Assembly: GCF_014712675.1 (NCBI RefSeq)
Contig: NZ_JACXSI010000070.1
Coordinates: 1 to 64,000 of the forward strand
Length of the DNA stretch: 64,000 nt
Reading direction: 5' to 3'
Origin: Peribacillus faecalis
GTDB taxonomy: Bacteria > Bacillota > Bacilli > Bacillales > DSM-1321
The notes beneath the pieces were generated by a model, which was given only the letters and a program-made list of their open reading frames with translations, made no database searches and was not told the DNA's origin. The stretch's first letter is position 1. The number at the start of each line of letters is the position of its first letter. Made by a program: the position numbers and the translations under genes. Shown piece after piece: positions 1-7,607 of this stretch.

Positions 1-106
1 TTTTTTACTCATATTCTTCCCCAGTATTTCTTTGATGTTTCTTCATTATATAAAAAATGTACCCCATAGGTAGACCTTTTTTGAAGTGTCTACTCTATAG
101 GGTACA
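1..106 (-). mobile_element. End of an IS3-type insertion sequence, truncated by the window edge
   Basis: Read on the minus strand from 106, the sequence begins TGTACCCTATAGAGTAGACA and continues into a palindrome whose second arm is at about 61-78. It then has TATAATG, a GGGGAAG ribosome-binding site and an ATG at 12-10 opening MSKK before the window ends. This is the same layout as the left end of the complete IS at 22696-24149: TGTACCCTATAATATAGACA, the same palindrome, TATAATG, transposase start. I infer the 5' end of a related but non-identical element whose transposase continues off the window. Confidence 0.6.
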
Positions 107-123
107 TTTTATCTGAAGCAGCC

Positions 124-285
124 TTTTTTAAAGATAAGAAAGAATCTATTTTTGAACGTTGATAGCTGTCTAACCTTACACATGCCATGCTCGAAGACCT
201 ACAGGAAGTAGGTCATATTGGCGAAGACATGTGGACGTGGCGTTTTCAGCCGATGTTCATCACATGCGGACCGGTGACGGTTATT
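124..285 (-). repeat. R1 dispersed repeat, copy A
   Basis: On the minus strand this copy starts with AACCGTCACCGGTCC, a few bases after the ackA stop codon. It ends with GCATGGCATGTGTAAGG, TTAGACAGCTATC and an AT-rich tail. It lacks the TTTTTCATC stem seen in most other copies. Its interior aligns with the second two-hairpin RNA motif of the copy at 52196-52643. Confidence 0.75.
197..256 (-). ncRNA. Degenerate Bacillaceae-1-like two-hairpin RNA motif inside R1 copy A
   Basis: The outer 5' arm ACATCGGC (256-249) and the sequence GCCACGTCC match the intact motif at 52517-52579, but the 3' arms have drifted. The second hairpin is intact: ACCTAC, loop TTCCT, GTAGGT (213-197, minus strand). I read it as a decayed copy. 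Confidence 0.5.
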
Positions 286-291
286 ATAATA

Positions 292-1479
292 TTAAACTGC
301 AGCTAATCTTGTAACGTCGCGTGCGATCATTACTTCTTCATTTGTAGGGATAACAATAACTTTAACCGGTGAATGAGATTCGCTGATTACTCGCTCATCT
401 CCTCTTTGTTTGTTTAAATCAGCATCGAAGTAAACACCCATGAATTGAAGACCTTCAAGTACACGAGCACGAACTACATCACTATTTTCACCGATTCCTG
501 CAGTGAAGATGATTGCGTCCACTCCGCACATTTTCGCTGCATAAGAACCGATATATTTGTGAATTTTGCCGGCAAATACATCTAATGCAAGCTCAGCACG
601 GCTGTTTCCTTCTTCTACAGCTGATTCGATATCACGAAGATCGCTTGAGAATCCGGATACACCTAGCAGACCGCTCTTTTTGTTCAGTACATCGATTACT
701 TCTTCAGCTGTAGAGTTTGTTTTTTCCATGATGTATGGAAGTAAAGCCGGGTCAATGTTACCTGAGCGAGTACCCATTGTAACACCTGCAAGAGGCGTGA
801 AGCCCATTGAAGTATCGATTGATTTTCCGCCTTCGATTGCTGCGATACTTGCTCCATTACCAAGGTGGCAAGAGATTAAGCGTAGGTCTTCAAGCGGACG
901 GCCAAGAATGTCAGCTGCTCTTTCAGATACATATTTATGTGATGTACCGTGGAAGCCGTATTTACGAATACCGAACTCTTTGTAGTAATCGTAAGGAAGG
1001 CTATATAGGAATGAGTTTTCAGGCATTGTTTGGTGGAATGCTGTATCAAACACTGCTACTGCGGGAACATCTAATACTTTTTGGAATGCTTTAATACCTG
1101 TAATGTTTGCAGGATTATGCAGTGGTGCTAAATGTGAAAGGCCTTCGATTTGTTGTAACACGTCTGGAGTGATGACAACTGAATCTGTGAAGATTTCTCC
1201 GCCATGAACAACGCGGTGACCAACAGCATTAATTTCTTCAAATGAAGAAATAACTTCATGTTTAATCAATTTTTCCAATAGCATTTTCACTGCAACTTCG
1301 TGGTTAGGGATATCTGTTACTTCTGTTACTTTTTCATCATTCACTGAAATTGTGAAAATAGAATCAGGAAGACCGATTCTTTCAACTAAGCCTTTAGTGA
1401 TAACTGTTTCTGATGGCATCTCAAATAATTGGAATTTTAGCGAAGAGCTGCCTGCATTAATTGCGATAACCTTGCACAT
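292..1479 (-). CDS. ackA: Acetate kinase
   Basis: Reversible phosphoryl transfer between acetyl phosphate plus ADP and acetate plus ATP, the last step of overflow acetate production; cytoplasmic homodimer of the ASKHA fold. The N-terminal [13 protein letters not shown] is the family's phosphate-binding signature. [10 protein letters not shown] (substrate arginine), [10 protein letters not shown] and the C-terminal NEEVMIARD are also present. At 395 residues it has the usual length. I place the start at the ATG opening [10 protein letters not shown], 11 bases after AAAGGAGA; an upstream in-frame TTG lies inside that ribosome-binding site and is rejected. It is preceded by ytxK on the same strand, as in B. 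subtilis, and followed by an R1 repeat. In B. subtilis ackA is CcpA-activated, but I found no convincing cre site in the 300 bases upstream here. Confidence 0.97.
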   Translation of the reverse strand: MCKVIAINAGSSSLKFQLFEMPSETVITKGLVERIGLPDSIFTISVNDEKVTEVTDIPNHEVAVKMLLEKLIKHEVISSFEEINAVGHRVVHGGEIFTDSVVITPDVLQQIEGLSHLAPLHNPANITGIKAFQKVLDVPAVAVFDTAFHQTMPENSFLYSLPYDYYKEFGIRKYGFHGTSHKYVSERAADILGRPLEDLRLISCHLGNGASIAAIEGGKSIDTSMGFTPLAGVTMGTRSGNIDPALLPYIMEKTNSTAEEVIDVLNKKSGLLGVSGFSSDLRDIESAVEEGNSRAELALDVFAGKIHKYIGSYAAKMCGVDAIIFTAGIGENSDVVRARVLEGLQFMGVYFDADLNKQRGDERVISESHSPVKVIVIPTNEEVMIARDVTRLAAV

Positions 1480-1503
1480 CTGTTTCTTCGTCTCCTTTTG
1501 CAA

Positions 1504-1807
1504 AACTTCTATTTTGTTATATATATCTTTAAAACTTCTGTTTTATAATAATCTCCTTCTCATTTAAGCATTGAATTACTGCTTTTTCAAGGTTTTCTAT
1601 GAAAATTTAAAAGGAAAAATCTAGTTTTTTTATTAAACTAAAAATCTGTATTACTTATTTTATCCTAAAAACTAAAACAGTTTTCGTTAATTATTTCACA
1701 AGAAATAAAAAGAGAGACTCTCTCAAAAGCTTGTGAAAACTTGTTGAGAAAGTCTCTTTCTACTGGAATTGCGTTAAAATTGAACGCAAACCGAAATCTG
1801 CTTCTTT
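1504..1807. other. Intergenic region upstream of ackA
   Basis: About 300 bases of AT-rich DNA between ackA and ytxK. It holds the ytxK terminator at the high end. A possible ackA promoter on the minus strand is TTGAAA, 17 bases, then TTAAAT near 1562-1592. I see no open reading frame and no recognisable cre box. Confidence 0.5.
1711..1759 (-). terminator. Terminator of ytxK
   Basis: Minus-strand hairpin with arms AGAGACTTTCTCAA and TTGAGAGAGTCTCT followed by a T-rich tract, about 50 bases after the ytxK stop codon. Confidence 0.8.
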
Positions 1808-2806
1808 TTAATTATTTTTTTCTGCTTTAAACCATTCATCCATCTGTTGCAACATTTGACTCATTGCTTTTGCATTGGAAAAGTGAGGTAATTGAGCCAG
1901 TAACGCTTGTTTCGGCTGCTGAATCCCTTCTTTCTTCTTCTGGACGATTAAAACGCTCTTTGCAGCTGATTCATTTTTGAACAGATTCAATGGTAATGCG
2001 ACCAAACCTTGAATATAAGTAGCCTTCTTCAAATATTGATTTAACAATACAGATTGAGCTGATTCAAATAGGCTGTTCGGAACGATGTAAATTCCATATC
2101 CCCCTTCAGCCAAATGTTTTATGCTTTGTTCAATCAACAGGTGGTGCGCATATGTATGCTCTTCTGAATCAGAAGCGGACACTTCAAATTCGCTCGCTCT
2201 TTCATCATCAGGATAGTAGCCGACCGGCAAATCGCTGACAACGACATCTACAGGGTCAATGAATAACGGCTTCATGCTGTCTCCTGTATACAGTTCCAGA
2301 GGCTGTTGCAACAGATTAGCGCCGCTGTATGCAAGTTTAATTAAAACATCATCGACATCAATTCCGATTGCATGAATATCACACTCTTTTAATTGCTGCA
2401 TAATCGTAAAAACAAGATTGCCTGTACCAATCGCCGGATCAAATAATCTGAATCGCTTATTATCTCCCATAAATTTGCGGACTAAATAACTTACAAATAT
2501 CCCTATCGTATCAGGCGTCATTTGGTGGTTAGGCTGGATGTTGTCTTTCATTCCTTTTAAAATAGCCAACTGAAATGCTTTTCTTGTAGTCTCTTCATCC
2601 AACTGTGAGAAATCCGCTTGATCATATTGTTTCAACAACCGTTTCTTTGACATCTCACTTAATTCCTCTTGAAGAATTGAATGATGAAAAATATTATCCG
2701 CTGTCTCTGCTAGCGCTTCTAAATATGTACAATTACATTCCTGTTCAATGACATTCGCTGTCTGCTCAAACAATTCAAATGCCTGTTCAATGCTTTCAAA
2801 TTTCAA
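1808..2806 (-). CDS. ytxK: Class I SAM-dependent methyltransferase, YtxK family
   Basis: Predicted DNA/protein N-methyltransferase of the N6-adenine MTase superfamily; the substrate in Bacillales is not known to me. The 332-residue protein has a helical N-terminal region of about 115 residues, then SAM motif I DPAIGTGN (residues 123-130), an acidic motif around IGIDVDD (148-153) and a motif IV variant SDLPVGYY (191-198). The last stands in place of the canonical (D/N)PPY. The likely start is a TTG about 7 bases after CGGAGGT, with no better ATG nearby. The conserved pairing with ackA is the main ground for the name; YtxK has been annotated as helping acetate kinase expression by position only. 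The modified motif IV leaves catalysis unproven. Confidence 0.85.
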   Translation of the reverse strand: MKFESIEQAFELFEQTANVIEQECNCTYLEALAETADNIFHHSILQEELSEMSKKRLLKQYDQADFSQLDEETTRKAFQLAILKGMKDNIQPNHQMTPDTIGIFVSYLVRKFMGDNKRFRLFDPAIGTGNLVFTIMQQLKECDIHAIGIDVDDVLIKLAYSGANLLQQPLELYTGDSMKPLFIDPVDVVVSDLPVGYYPDDERASEFEVSASDSEEHTYAHHLLIEQSIKHLAEGGYGIYIVPNSLFESAQSVLLNQYLKKATYIQGLVALPLNLFKNESAAKSVLIVQKKKEGIQQPKQALLAQLPHFSNAKAMSQMLQQMDEWFKAEKNN

Positions 2807-2924
2807 ACTAAAGACCTCCGTTCTATGCCTTCCATTGTAGCGATAAAATGTATTGTTCGCAAAGTGTAAGATATAATACCATTACCCGGTTTGCATTATC
2901 AATAACAATTATTACGCACTTCAG

Positions 2925-2976
2925 AAAAAAAGCTGATCCATAGCTGTTCGCAAAAACAAACAGAATGGATCAGCCT
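2925..2976 (-). terminator. Terminator of tpx
   Basis: Minus-strand stem GCTGATCCAT/ATGGATCAGC with a long loop followed by seven T residues, about 20 bases after the tpx stop. Confidence 0.85.
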
Positions 2977-2994
2977 ATCAAATATTTCACTCCA

Positions 2995-3495
2995 TTACTT
3001 CGCTGCTTTTGCGGCTGCAATTGCTGCTTCGTAATTCGGATGGTTTGTTGCTTCACTTACATACTCAACATATACAACTTGGTCTTCGCTGTTAATGACG
3101 AATACAGCACGAGCTAATAAACGTAATTCAGCAATCGCTACGCCGTATGCTTCGCCAAAAGATAAGTCTCTATGATCAGACAGCACTTCAACATTATCAA
3201 TGCCTGCTGCTGCACACCAACGTTTTTGAGCAAATGGCAAATCTACGCTTACAGTCAATATTTTAACATCGCCTAATTGACTGGCTTCTTCGTTGAATCT
3301 TCTTGTTTGTGCGTCACATACACCTGTATCAATTGACGGAACTACACTGATAATTTTCACTTTACCTGCATAATCTGCCAAAGTAGCAACTGATAAGTCG
3401 TTACGCAAAACTGAAAAATCAGGTGCTTTATCCCCTACTTTTACTTCATTTCCAATCAATGTTACCGGATTATTTTTGAATGTGATATTTGCCAT
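2995..3495 (-). CDS. tpx: Thiol peroxidase (atypical 2-Cys peroxiredoxin)
   Basis: Reduces hydrogen peroxide and alkyl hydroperoxides using thioredoxin; cytoplasmic. The whole 166-residue protein is one AhpC/TSA-type thioredoxin fold of standard length. The peroxidatic cysteine is Cys60 in [15 protein letters not shown] and the resolving cysteine is Cys94 in KRWCAAAG, the Tpx-specific spacing that separates it from Bcp and Ahp[13 protein letters not shown] and the conserved arginine in LARAVFVI are also present. The start ATG follows AGGGGAG. It has its own terminator and a 107-base gap from ytfJ, so it is probably monocistronic. Confidence 0.96.
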   Translation of the reverse strand: MANITFKNNPVTLIGNEVKVGDKAPDFSVLRNDLSVATLADYAGKVKIISVVPSIDTGVCDAQTRRFNEEASQLGDVKILTVSVDLPFAQKRWCAAAGIDNVEVLSDHRDLSFGEAYGVAIAELRLLARAVFVINSEDQVVYVEYVSEATNHPNYEAAIAAAKAAK

Positions 3496-3601
3496 TTAAT
3501 TCTCTCCCCTTTACAAAATATGTATATTATTATTGTATTCGCTCTCCCGATTTAAATCAATTAATCAGCTTACCCCTATAGAAATAGAAAAAACTGGATG
3601 G

Positions 3602-4066
3602 TTACTGAGTATTAAAATCCGCTGCGTTATCGTTAGCCTGTATATCTATACCCTTATCCTTATCTTTTTTACCGATCATAGATTGTATTTTTTCCATTGC
3701 TGCCGGGGCCAAATCTAAAATTTTGTCCAGCAAATGAGTATTTTCATCGAGATGCAATAATTTCACCCCGCTTGAATTCACAATCAAAAAAGCAATCGGC
3801 GTAATCGATACACCTCCGCCGCTTCCTCCGCCAAATGGCATTCTTTGCTGCTGACCCGTACTGTTTGCCGTAGGAGCACTGCCGGGAGCGGTACCCGGAA
3901 ACTCACTGCCTCCTGCACCAAATCCGAAGCCTACTTTTGAAACGGTTAAAATAACACTTCCATCAGGTGTTTCAACGGGATCACCAATAATCGTGTTAAC
4001 ATCAACCATTTGTTTCAAATTTTCCATTGCTGCATTCATCAAACCATGAATTGGATGTTCTGACAT
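3602..4066 (-). CDS. ytfJ: Spore protein YtfJ (GerW family)
   Basis: The GerW/YtfJ family is made in the forespore; in B. subtilis GerW is needed for germination with L-alanine. The 154-residue protein has the family core: an amphipathic N-terminus (HPIHGLMNAAMENLKQMVD), VIGDP-like INTIIGDPVETPDGSVILTVSKVGFGFGAGG, a glycine-rich linker (about residues 50-85) and the hydrophobic SITPIAFLIV strand. AGGAGG precedes the ATG. Its start lies 2 bases after the ytfI stop codon, so ytfI and ytfJ are co-transcribed. It supports the view that the host forms endospores. Confidence 0.9.
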   Translation of the reverse strand: MSEHPIHGLMNAAMENLKQMVDVNTIIGDPVETPDGSVILTVSKVGFGFGAGGSEFPGTAPGSAPTANSTGQQQRMPFGGGSGGGVSITPIAFLIVNSSGVKLLHLDENTHLLDKILDLAPAAMEKIQSMIGKKDKDKGIDIQANDNAADFNTQ

Positions 4067-4068
4067 AG

Positions 4069-4743
4069 CTATTCCTCCTGAAATACGGTTTTATCCGCCT
4101 TGAATGATACGGAAGAAGGTGTCCTCGGACCAAATCTCTTCCAATAACGTAAAAGCTGTATCGCTGTTAAAATAGCATCTCCAACCCGAAACGAGAATAT
4201 ACAGCGAAATTCCGTCTGAACAATATGACTATTAAAGACCGGATTCAAATGTATAACAGGTTGACAGCGAACAGTCATAAATTGATAAGCAAACATCGGC
4301 ACAATTCCTTTCACACTCCATGCCACACCCGCAAGCTTTCCGGTCAGTGCAGCATCACCCGCTCCAATTATGCTTTGCCATGATAAATCATGGACGATTG
4401 TTTTTTTCAAAAACTTTCTGACTGTATGCTTTGATAGCCGGAAAAAACGGATCCAATCTATAGCCACATTCACACCTGCTTTGAGCTTTTTGAAAAATGG
4501 CGACTTTTCTTCCCATTCAGCTTCGCACTCCTCTTCTATCAACGTACCTTCAGCATCTTTCTCCAGTAATGTCTCAGGGATTACAAACGTTTTAGACAAC
4601 AAGCCGAACATTGCTACGATCCGTATCGTAATAAAGTCTTTTTTATTTGCATGCCTGTAATGAGCTGTTATCGTCAGTCTGGATATAACAAGAACTATGA
4701 TAAACAGTATCAAAGCAAATAAACTGACAATGAAGATCTTCAA
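4069..4743 (-). CDS. ytfI: DUF2953 membrane protein YtfI
   Basis: Function unknown. One N-terminal membrane segment (about residues 4-24, IFIVSLFALILFIIVLVI) is followed by a basic, mostly soluble domain with the DUF2953 pattern. That pattern includes ITIRIVAMFGLLSKTF, WIRFFRLSKHTVRKFLKKTIVHDLSW and GAGDAALTGKLAGVAW. The start is taken as the TTG of KIFIV, 6 bases after AAGGGTGA; a TTG two codons upstream touches that ribosome-binding site. The gene sits directly before ytfJ in one operon, which suggests a sporulation role by association only. Confidence 0.8.
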   Translation of the reverse strand: MKIFIVSLFALILFIIVLVISRLTITAHYRHANKKDFITIRIVAMFGLLSKTFVIPETLLEKDAEGTLIEEECEAEWEEKSPFFKKLKAGVNVAIDWIRFFRLSKHTVRKFLKKTIVHDLSWQSIIGAGDAALTGKLAGVAWSVKGIVPMFAYQFMTVRCQPVIHLNPVFNSHIVQTEFRCIFSFRVGDAILTAIQLLRYWKRFGPRTPSSVSFKADKTVFQEE

Positions 4744-4800
4744 AATCAATCACCCTTTTATTCAACCATCTTCGACACAAATGAAAGGTGATAAACATTA

Positions 4801-4826
4801 GAAAAACCGGCACCGGTCCTTTTTCT
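4801..4826 (+). repeat. R1 5' box, isolated copy
   Basis: AAAAACCG, loop GCAC, CGGTCC and a T-run, followed by the perfect palindrome TTTTTCTTCATGAAGAAAA. This is the first module of the R1 repeat without the rest. It lies between yteJ and ytfI, in opposite orientation to both genes, and could act as a terminator on either strand. Confidence 0.65.
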
Positions 4827-4881
4827 TCATGAAGAAAAGAGCGAAACCGCAATGGCTTCACTCTTTTTATAATTAACTCTA

Positions 4882-5466
4882 TTATACTTTAGCTCGACTT
4901 CTCTCCTGAATCACACTTGTATCTGCAAAAATATCATGCAAACCTTGTTTCTTCGGCAATACTCCGACAAGGATATAAGTAAAACCAAACATAAGTGTTC
5001 TAACGATAAATCGGCCGATTAATTCGCGAAAAATTACTGTTCCCCACGATAAAGATTGATCCTTCAAACTTATAACTCTTATTCCAAGCACCATCTTGCC
5101 AAGCGTCTGACCGAAATACTTGGTCATCAGCACAAAATATAAATAGAATACGATAGCAGAACCAATCGTAATAGGAGAGAAAATCTCAAAATCATACTGT
5201 GAAATATTCAGCATCTTAAAAATTGGTTTCACTAATAAGTGATCCAGGCTCCAAATGGAAACAAGATCGATTAAATAAGCCCAAAATCTCAGCCAAAATC
5301 CGGCATAAGCTCCATCATCGCTTTTAACATGCTCAACCGTTTCATCATCCGGCTTATTTTGGTTGATATAATATTCGTCGTTATTCGGCAGTGCACTGTG
5401 AACTGTTAATTCATCTTGATTTGATTTCGCATTTTGATCCGAATGGTTTGAATTTGTACCAGTCAT
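4882..5466 (-). CDS. yteJ: RDD family membrane protein YteJ
   Basis: Small polytopic membrane protein of unknown biochemical role; some RDD proteins elsewhere are sodium/proton antiporters. The N-terminal 50 or so residues are acidic and asparagine-rich. The RDD domain then starts at GFWLRFWAYLIDLVSIW, continues with SAIVFYLYFVLMTKYFGQTLGKMVLGIRVI (membrane segment plus the conserved GQTLGK turn) and ends with RELIGRFIVRTLMFGFTYILVG. Length 194. AGGAGGGAGATAAAATG marks the start. The stop of sppA upstream is only about 12 bases away, so sppA and yteJ form an operon, as in B. subtilis, where the partner SppA is a membrane protease. Confidence 0.88.
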   Translation of the reverse strand: MTGTNSNHSDQNAKSNQDELTVHSALPNNDEYYINQNKPDDETVEHVKSDDGAYAGFWLRFWAYLIDLVSIWSLDHLLVKPIFKMLNISQYDFEIFSPITIGSAIVFYLYFVLMTKYFGQTLGKMVLGIRVISLKDQSLSWGTVIFRELIGRFIVRTLMFGFTYILVGVLPKKQGLHDIFADTSVIQERSRAKV

Positions 5467-5478
5467 TTTATCTCCCTC

Positions 5479-6495
5479 CTATTCCGCATACAAATACATG
5501 AGTCTAGGAGAATTGGATTGCGTTAACTTTTGCATCAAACCCGAAAGCTCTGACGATTCACCCGATAAATTTTGCATCGTGGCCGAGAAAAATTGGCTAA
5601 ATTTGAAATTAGGTGCTGATGTATAGCGTACTACTTGAGCATTTTCTATTCCAAGATCCGATTTCATAGCAGCTGTCACATCTTCCAAATAGCCAAAGTC
5701 ATCAACTAAACCAATTTGCTTCGCTTGTATGCCGTCATAAATTCGTCCGTCAGCAATTTCACGAACTTCCGCTTCCGTCATTCCGCGTCCTTCAGCAATA
5801 ACTTGCACGAAACGATTAAAGGCGTTGTCATTCAACGTCTGCATGATTTGTTGTTCTTCTTCTGTCATATCTCTTGTAGAAGACATAATATCCTTATATT
5901 CCCCACTTTTGATTGTGACACTTTCCACACCGATATTTTCAAGCAGCTGGGTGAAGTTCACGCTCGACATGATAACACCAAGCGAACCGGTCCACGTTTC
6001 TTCGAGAGCAAAAATTTTATCTGCAGGCGCCGAAATATAATATCCTCCCGAAGCCGCCATTCCGCCCATCGATACATAAATCGGCTTTTCAGTATCCTTC
6101 TTGATTTGTTGGATCTTATCATAAATTTGTCTACTCTCTACTACTCCGCCGCCAGGAGAATTCACATACATAACGATACCCGCTACCGAATCATCTTCTG
6201 CAGCATAATCCAGCTGAGCCAAAAAGCTCTCATGATCATAGCCGCCGCTGCTGATAAGCGAGCTTGAACTGTCCGCCAAAATTGTGCCATCGACGCTTAA
6301 AACAGCAATTTTATCGGAACCGCTGCCTTCCTCCACCACTTCTTCTATAAACGATTCATCTGCTGTTGCAAACAATTCGTTGAACAAATCTGTCTCTTCC
6401 TCACTAAATAATGCTGACGTAGTAATATTGACTATAAGAGAAAAAAACAATAAAGCCGCTGCAATGATTAATGCAGCCCAACGCTTCCCATTCAT
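5479..6495 (-). CDS. sppA: Signal peptide peptidase SppA (S49 family)
   Basis: Membrane-bound serine protease that degrades remnant signal peptides and contributes to lantibiotic resistance in B. subtilis. One N-terminal anchor (about residues 7-27) is followed by an outward-facing S49 domain. The catalytic dyad is visible: Ser149 in GGMAASGGYY and Lys201 in KSGEYKDIMSS, matching Ser147/Lys199 of B. subtilis SppA. NSPGGGVVES (112-121) is the conserved strand-turn. The 338-residue length is normal for the short, single-domain Gram-positive form. A strong AAAGGAGGGG site precedes the ATG. It is the first gene of an operon with yteJ. Confidence 0.95.
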   Translation of the reverse strand: MNGKRWAALIIAAALLFFSLIVNITTSALFSEEETDLFNELFATADESFIEEVVEEGSGSDKIAVLSVDGTILADSSSSLISSGGYDHESFLAQLDYAAEDDSVAGIVMYVNSPGGGVVESRQIYDKIQQIKKDTEKPIYVSMGGMAASGGYYISAPADKIFALEETWTGSLGVIMSSVNFTQLLENIGVESVTIKSGEYKDIMSSTRDMTEEEQQIMQTLNDNAFNRFVQVIAEGRGMTEAEVREIADGRIYDGIQAKQIGLVDDFGYLEDVTAAMKSDLGIENAQVVRYTSAPNFKFSQFFSATMQNLSGESSELSGLMQKLTQSNSPRLMYLYAE

Positions 6496-6626
6496 TATGT
6501 ACCCCTCCTTTAAATCCTAACTAAATATACGCTTCATATTTAATTTTGTTTCGCATTAATGTTAAAATATTAATAATTATTTTACAATTAAACTAACATT
6601 TTAAGAACGGACGTGACTATAACTTT

Positions 6627-7424
6627 ATGGCTAGCAAGCAAAATATTTATTTTTACAACAGGAAGCACAACAAATGGGATATCCCGGAATCGCTTCTGAC
6701 ATTAGGAAGAAACCACAATTTCAAGATAGTAGATGACAGTAAAGATGCAAATATAATTGTCAGCATCGGTGAAGATGGGGATTTCCTTCAAGCAGTCAGA
6801 AGATCCAACTTCCGGAGTGACTGTCTATATGCTGGGATTTCCTCGTCCGGCAATTTAAATATGTATTGCGACTTTTCTATCGATGATCAAAATAAAATGA
6901 TATCGGCAATTACAGAGGCGCGACTGGAAGTGAGAAAATATCCGGTTATTGAAGTATCGATCGATAATCAGCCGCCCTTTTATTGTTTGAATGAGTTGAG
7001 CATCCGCTCTTCCATCATTAAAACATTCGCTATCGATGTCTTTATCGATCACTTGCACTTTGAGACTTTCAGCGGAGATGGACTAATTATTTCAACGCCG
7101 ACCGGCAGTACCGGCTACAACAAATCTATCAACGGGGCAGTTGTCGATCCATCGTTGCCTTGCTATCAAGTAAGCGAGCTGGCCTCTCTCAATAACAATT
7201 CATACCGTACGCTTGGTTCCTCATTTGTATTAAGCACACGGAGAAAATTGACATTGCGCATTAATGACCCAAGAAACTCCTATCCGATTATCGGCTTGGA
7301 TAACGAAGCGTTCAATAGTCACCACATCGAAAAGATAGAAATCAAACTTAGCAAGAAAGTCATTAAAACCGTAAAATTAAAAGATAACTCTTATTGGGAA
7401 AAAGTTAAACGTACCTTTTTATAA
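6627..7424 (+). CDS. ppnK: NAD kinase 2 (PpnK/NadF family, YtdI-like)
   Basis: ATP- or polyphosphate-dependent phosphorylation of NAD to NADP in the cytoplasm. The 265-residue protein contains the NAD-binding signature TPTGSTGYNKSINGA and the conserved CLNELSIRSS loop. FLQAVRRSNF follows the nucleotide-binding turn. The family's GGDGT motif reads GEDGD here, an unusual double change (see findings). Ribosome-binding sequence before the ATG is weak. The second NAD kinase paralogue of Bacillales normally sits downstream of sppA, as it does here. It is convergent with nothing and followed by T-rich hairpins. Confidence 0.88.
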   Translation: MASKQNIYFYNRKHNKWDIPESLLTLGRNHNFKIVDDSKDANIIVSIGEDGDFLQAVRRSNFRSDCLYAGISSSGNLNMYCDFSIDDQNKMISAITEARLEVRKYPVIEVSIDNQPPFYCLNELSIRSSIIKTFAIDVFIDHLHFETFSGDGLIISTPTGSTGYNKSINGAVVDPSLPCYQVSELASLNNNSYRTLGSSFVLSTRRKLTLRINDPRNSYPIIGLDNEAFNSHHIEKIEIKLSKKVIKTVKLKDNSYWEKVKRTFL

Positions 7425-7437
7425 AGCGAATTTTTGC

Positions 7438-7463
7438 TTTAAGGAGGGCTTTTTCTCCCTAAA
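7438..7463 (+). terminator. Terminator of the NAD kinase gene
   Basis: Short hairpin GGAGGG, CTTTTT loop, CTCCCT, 15 bases after the stop. A second weaker hairpin with a T-run follows at 7481-7513. Confidence 0.5.
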
Positions 7464-7607
7464 TAAATAATGCTGTTTACAGGGATTCTCTATGTGGAGG
7501 ATCCTTTATTTTTGTGCGTATTCAATATGACATCTTCTGTGTGTATTTTCACAAACTAATATTGATGATATAATTATTCCTTATTTATTAAAGTTGGAGG
7601 TTTTTAA

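Noticed and set aside
566-985. 139-codon frame antisense to ackA
   Set aside because: Shadow of a strongly biased, conserved gene; no start site and no recognisable protein family.
1504-1807. cre site for CcpA activation of ackA
   Set aside because: The only CG-centred sequence (TTTTCGTTAATT) does not fit TGWAANCGNTNWCA on either strand.
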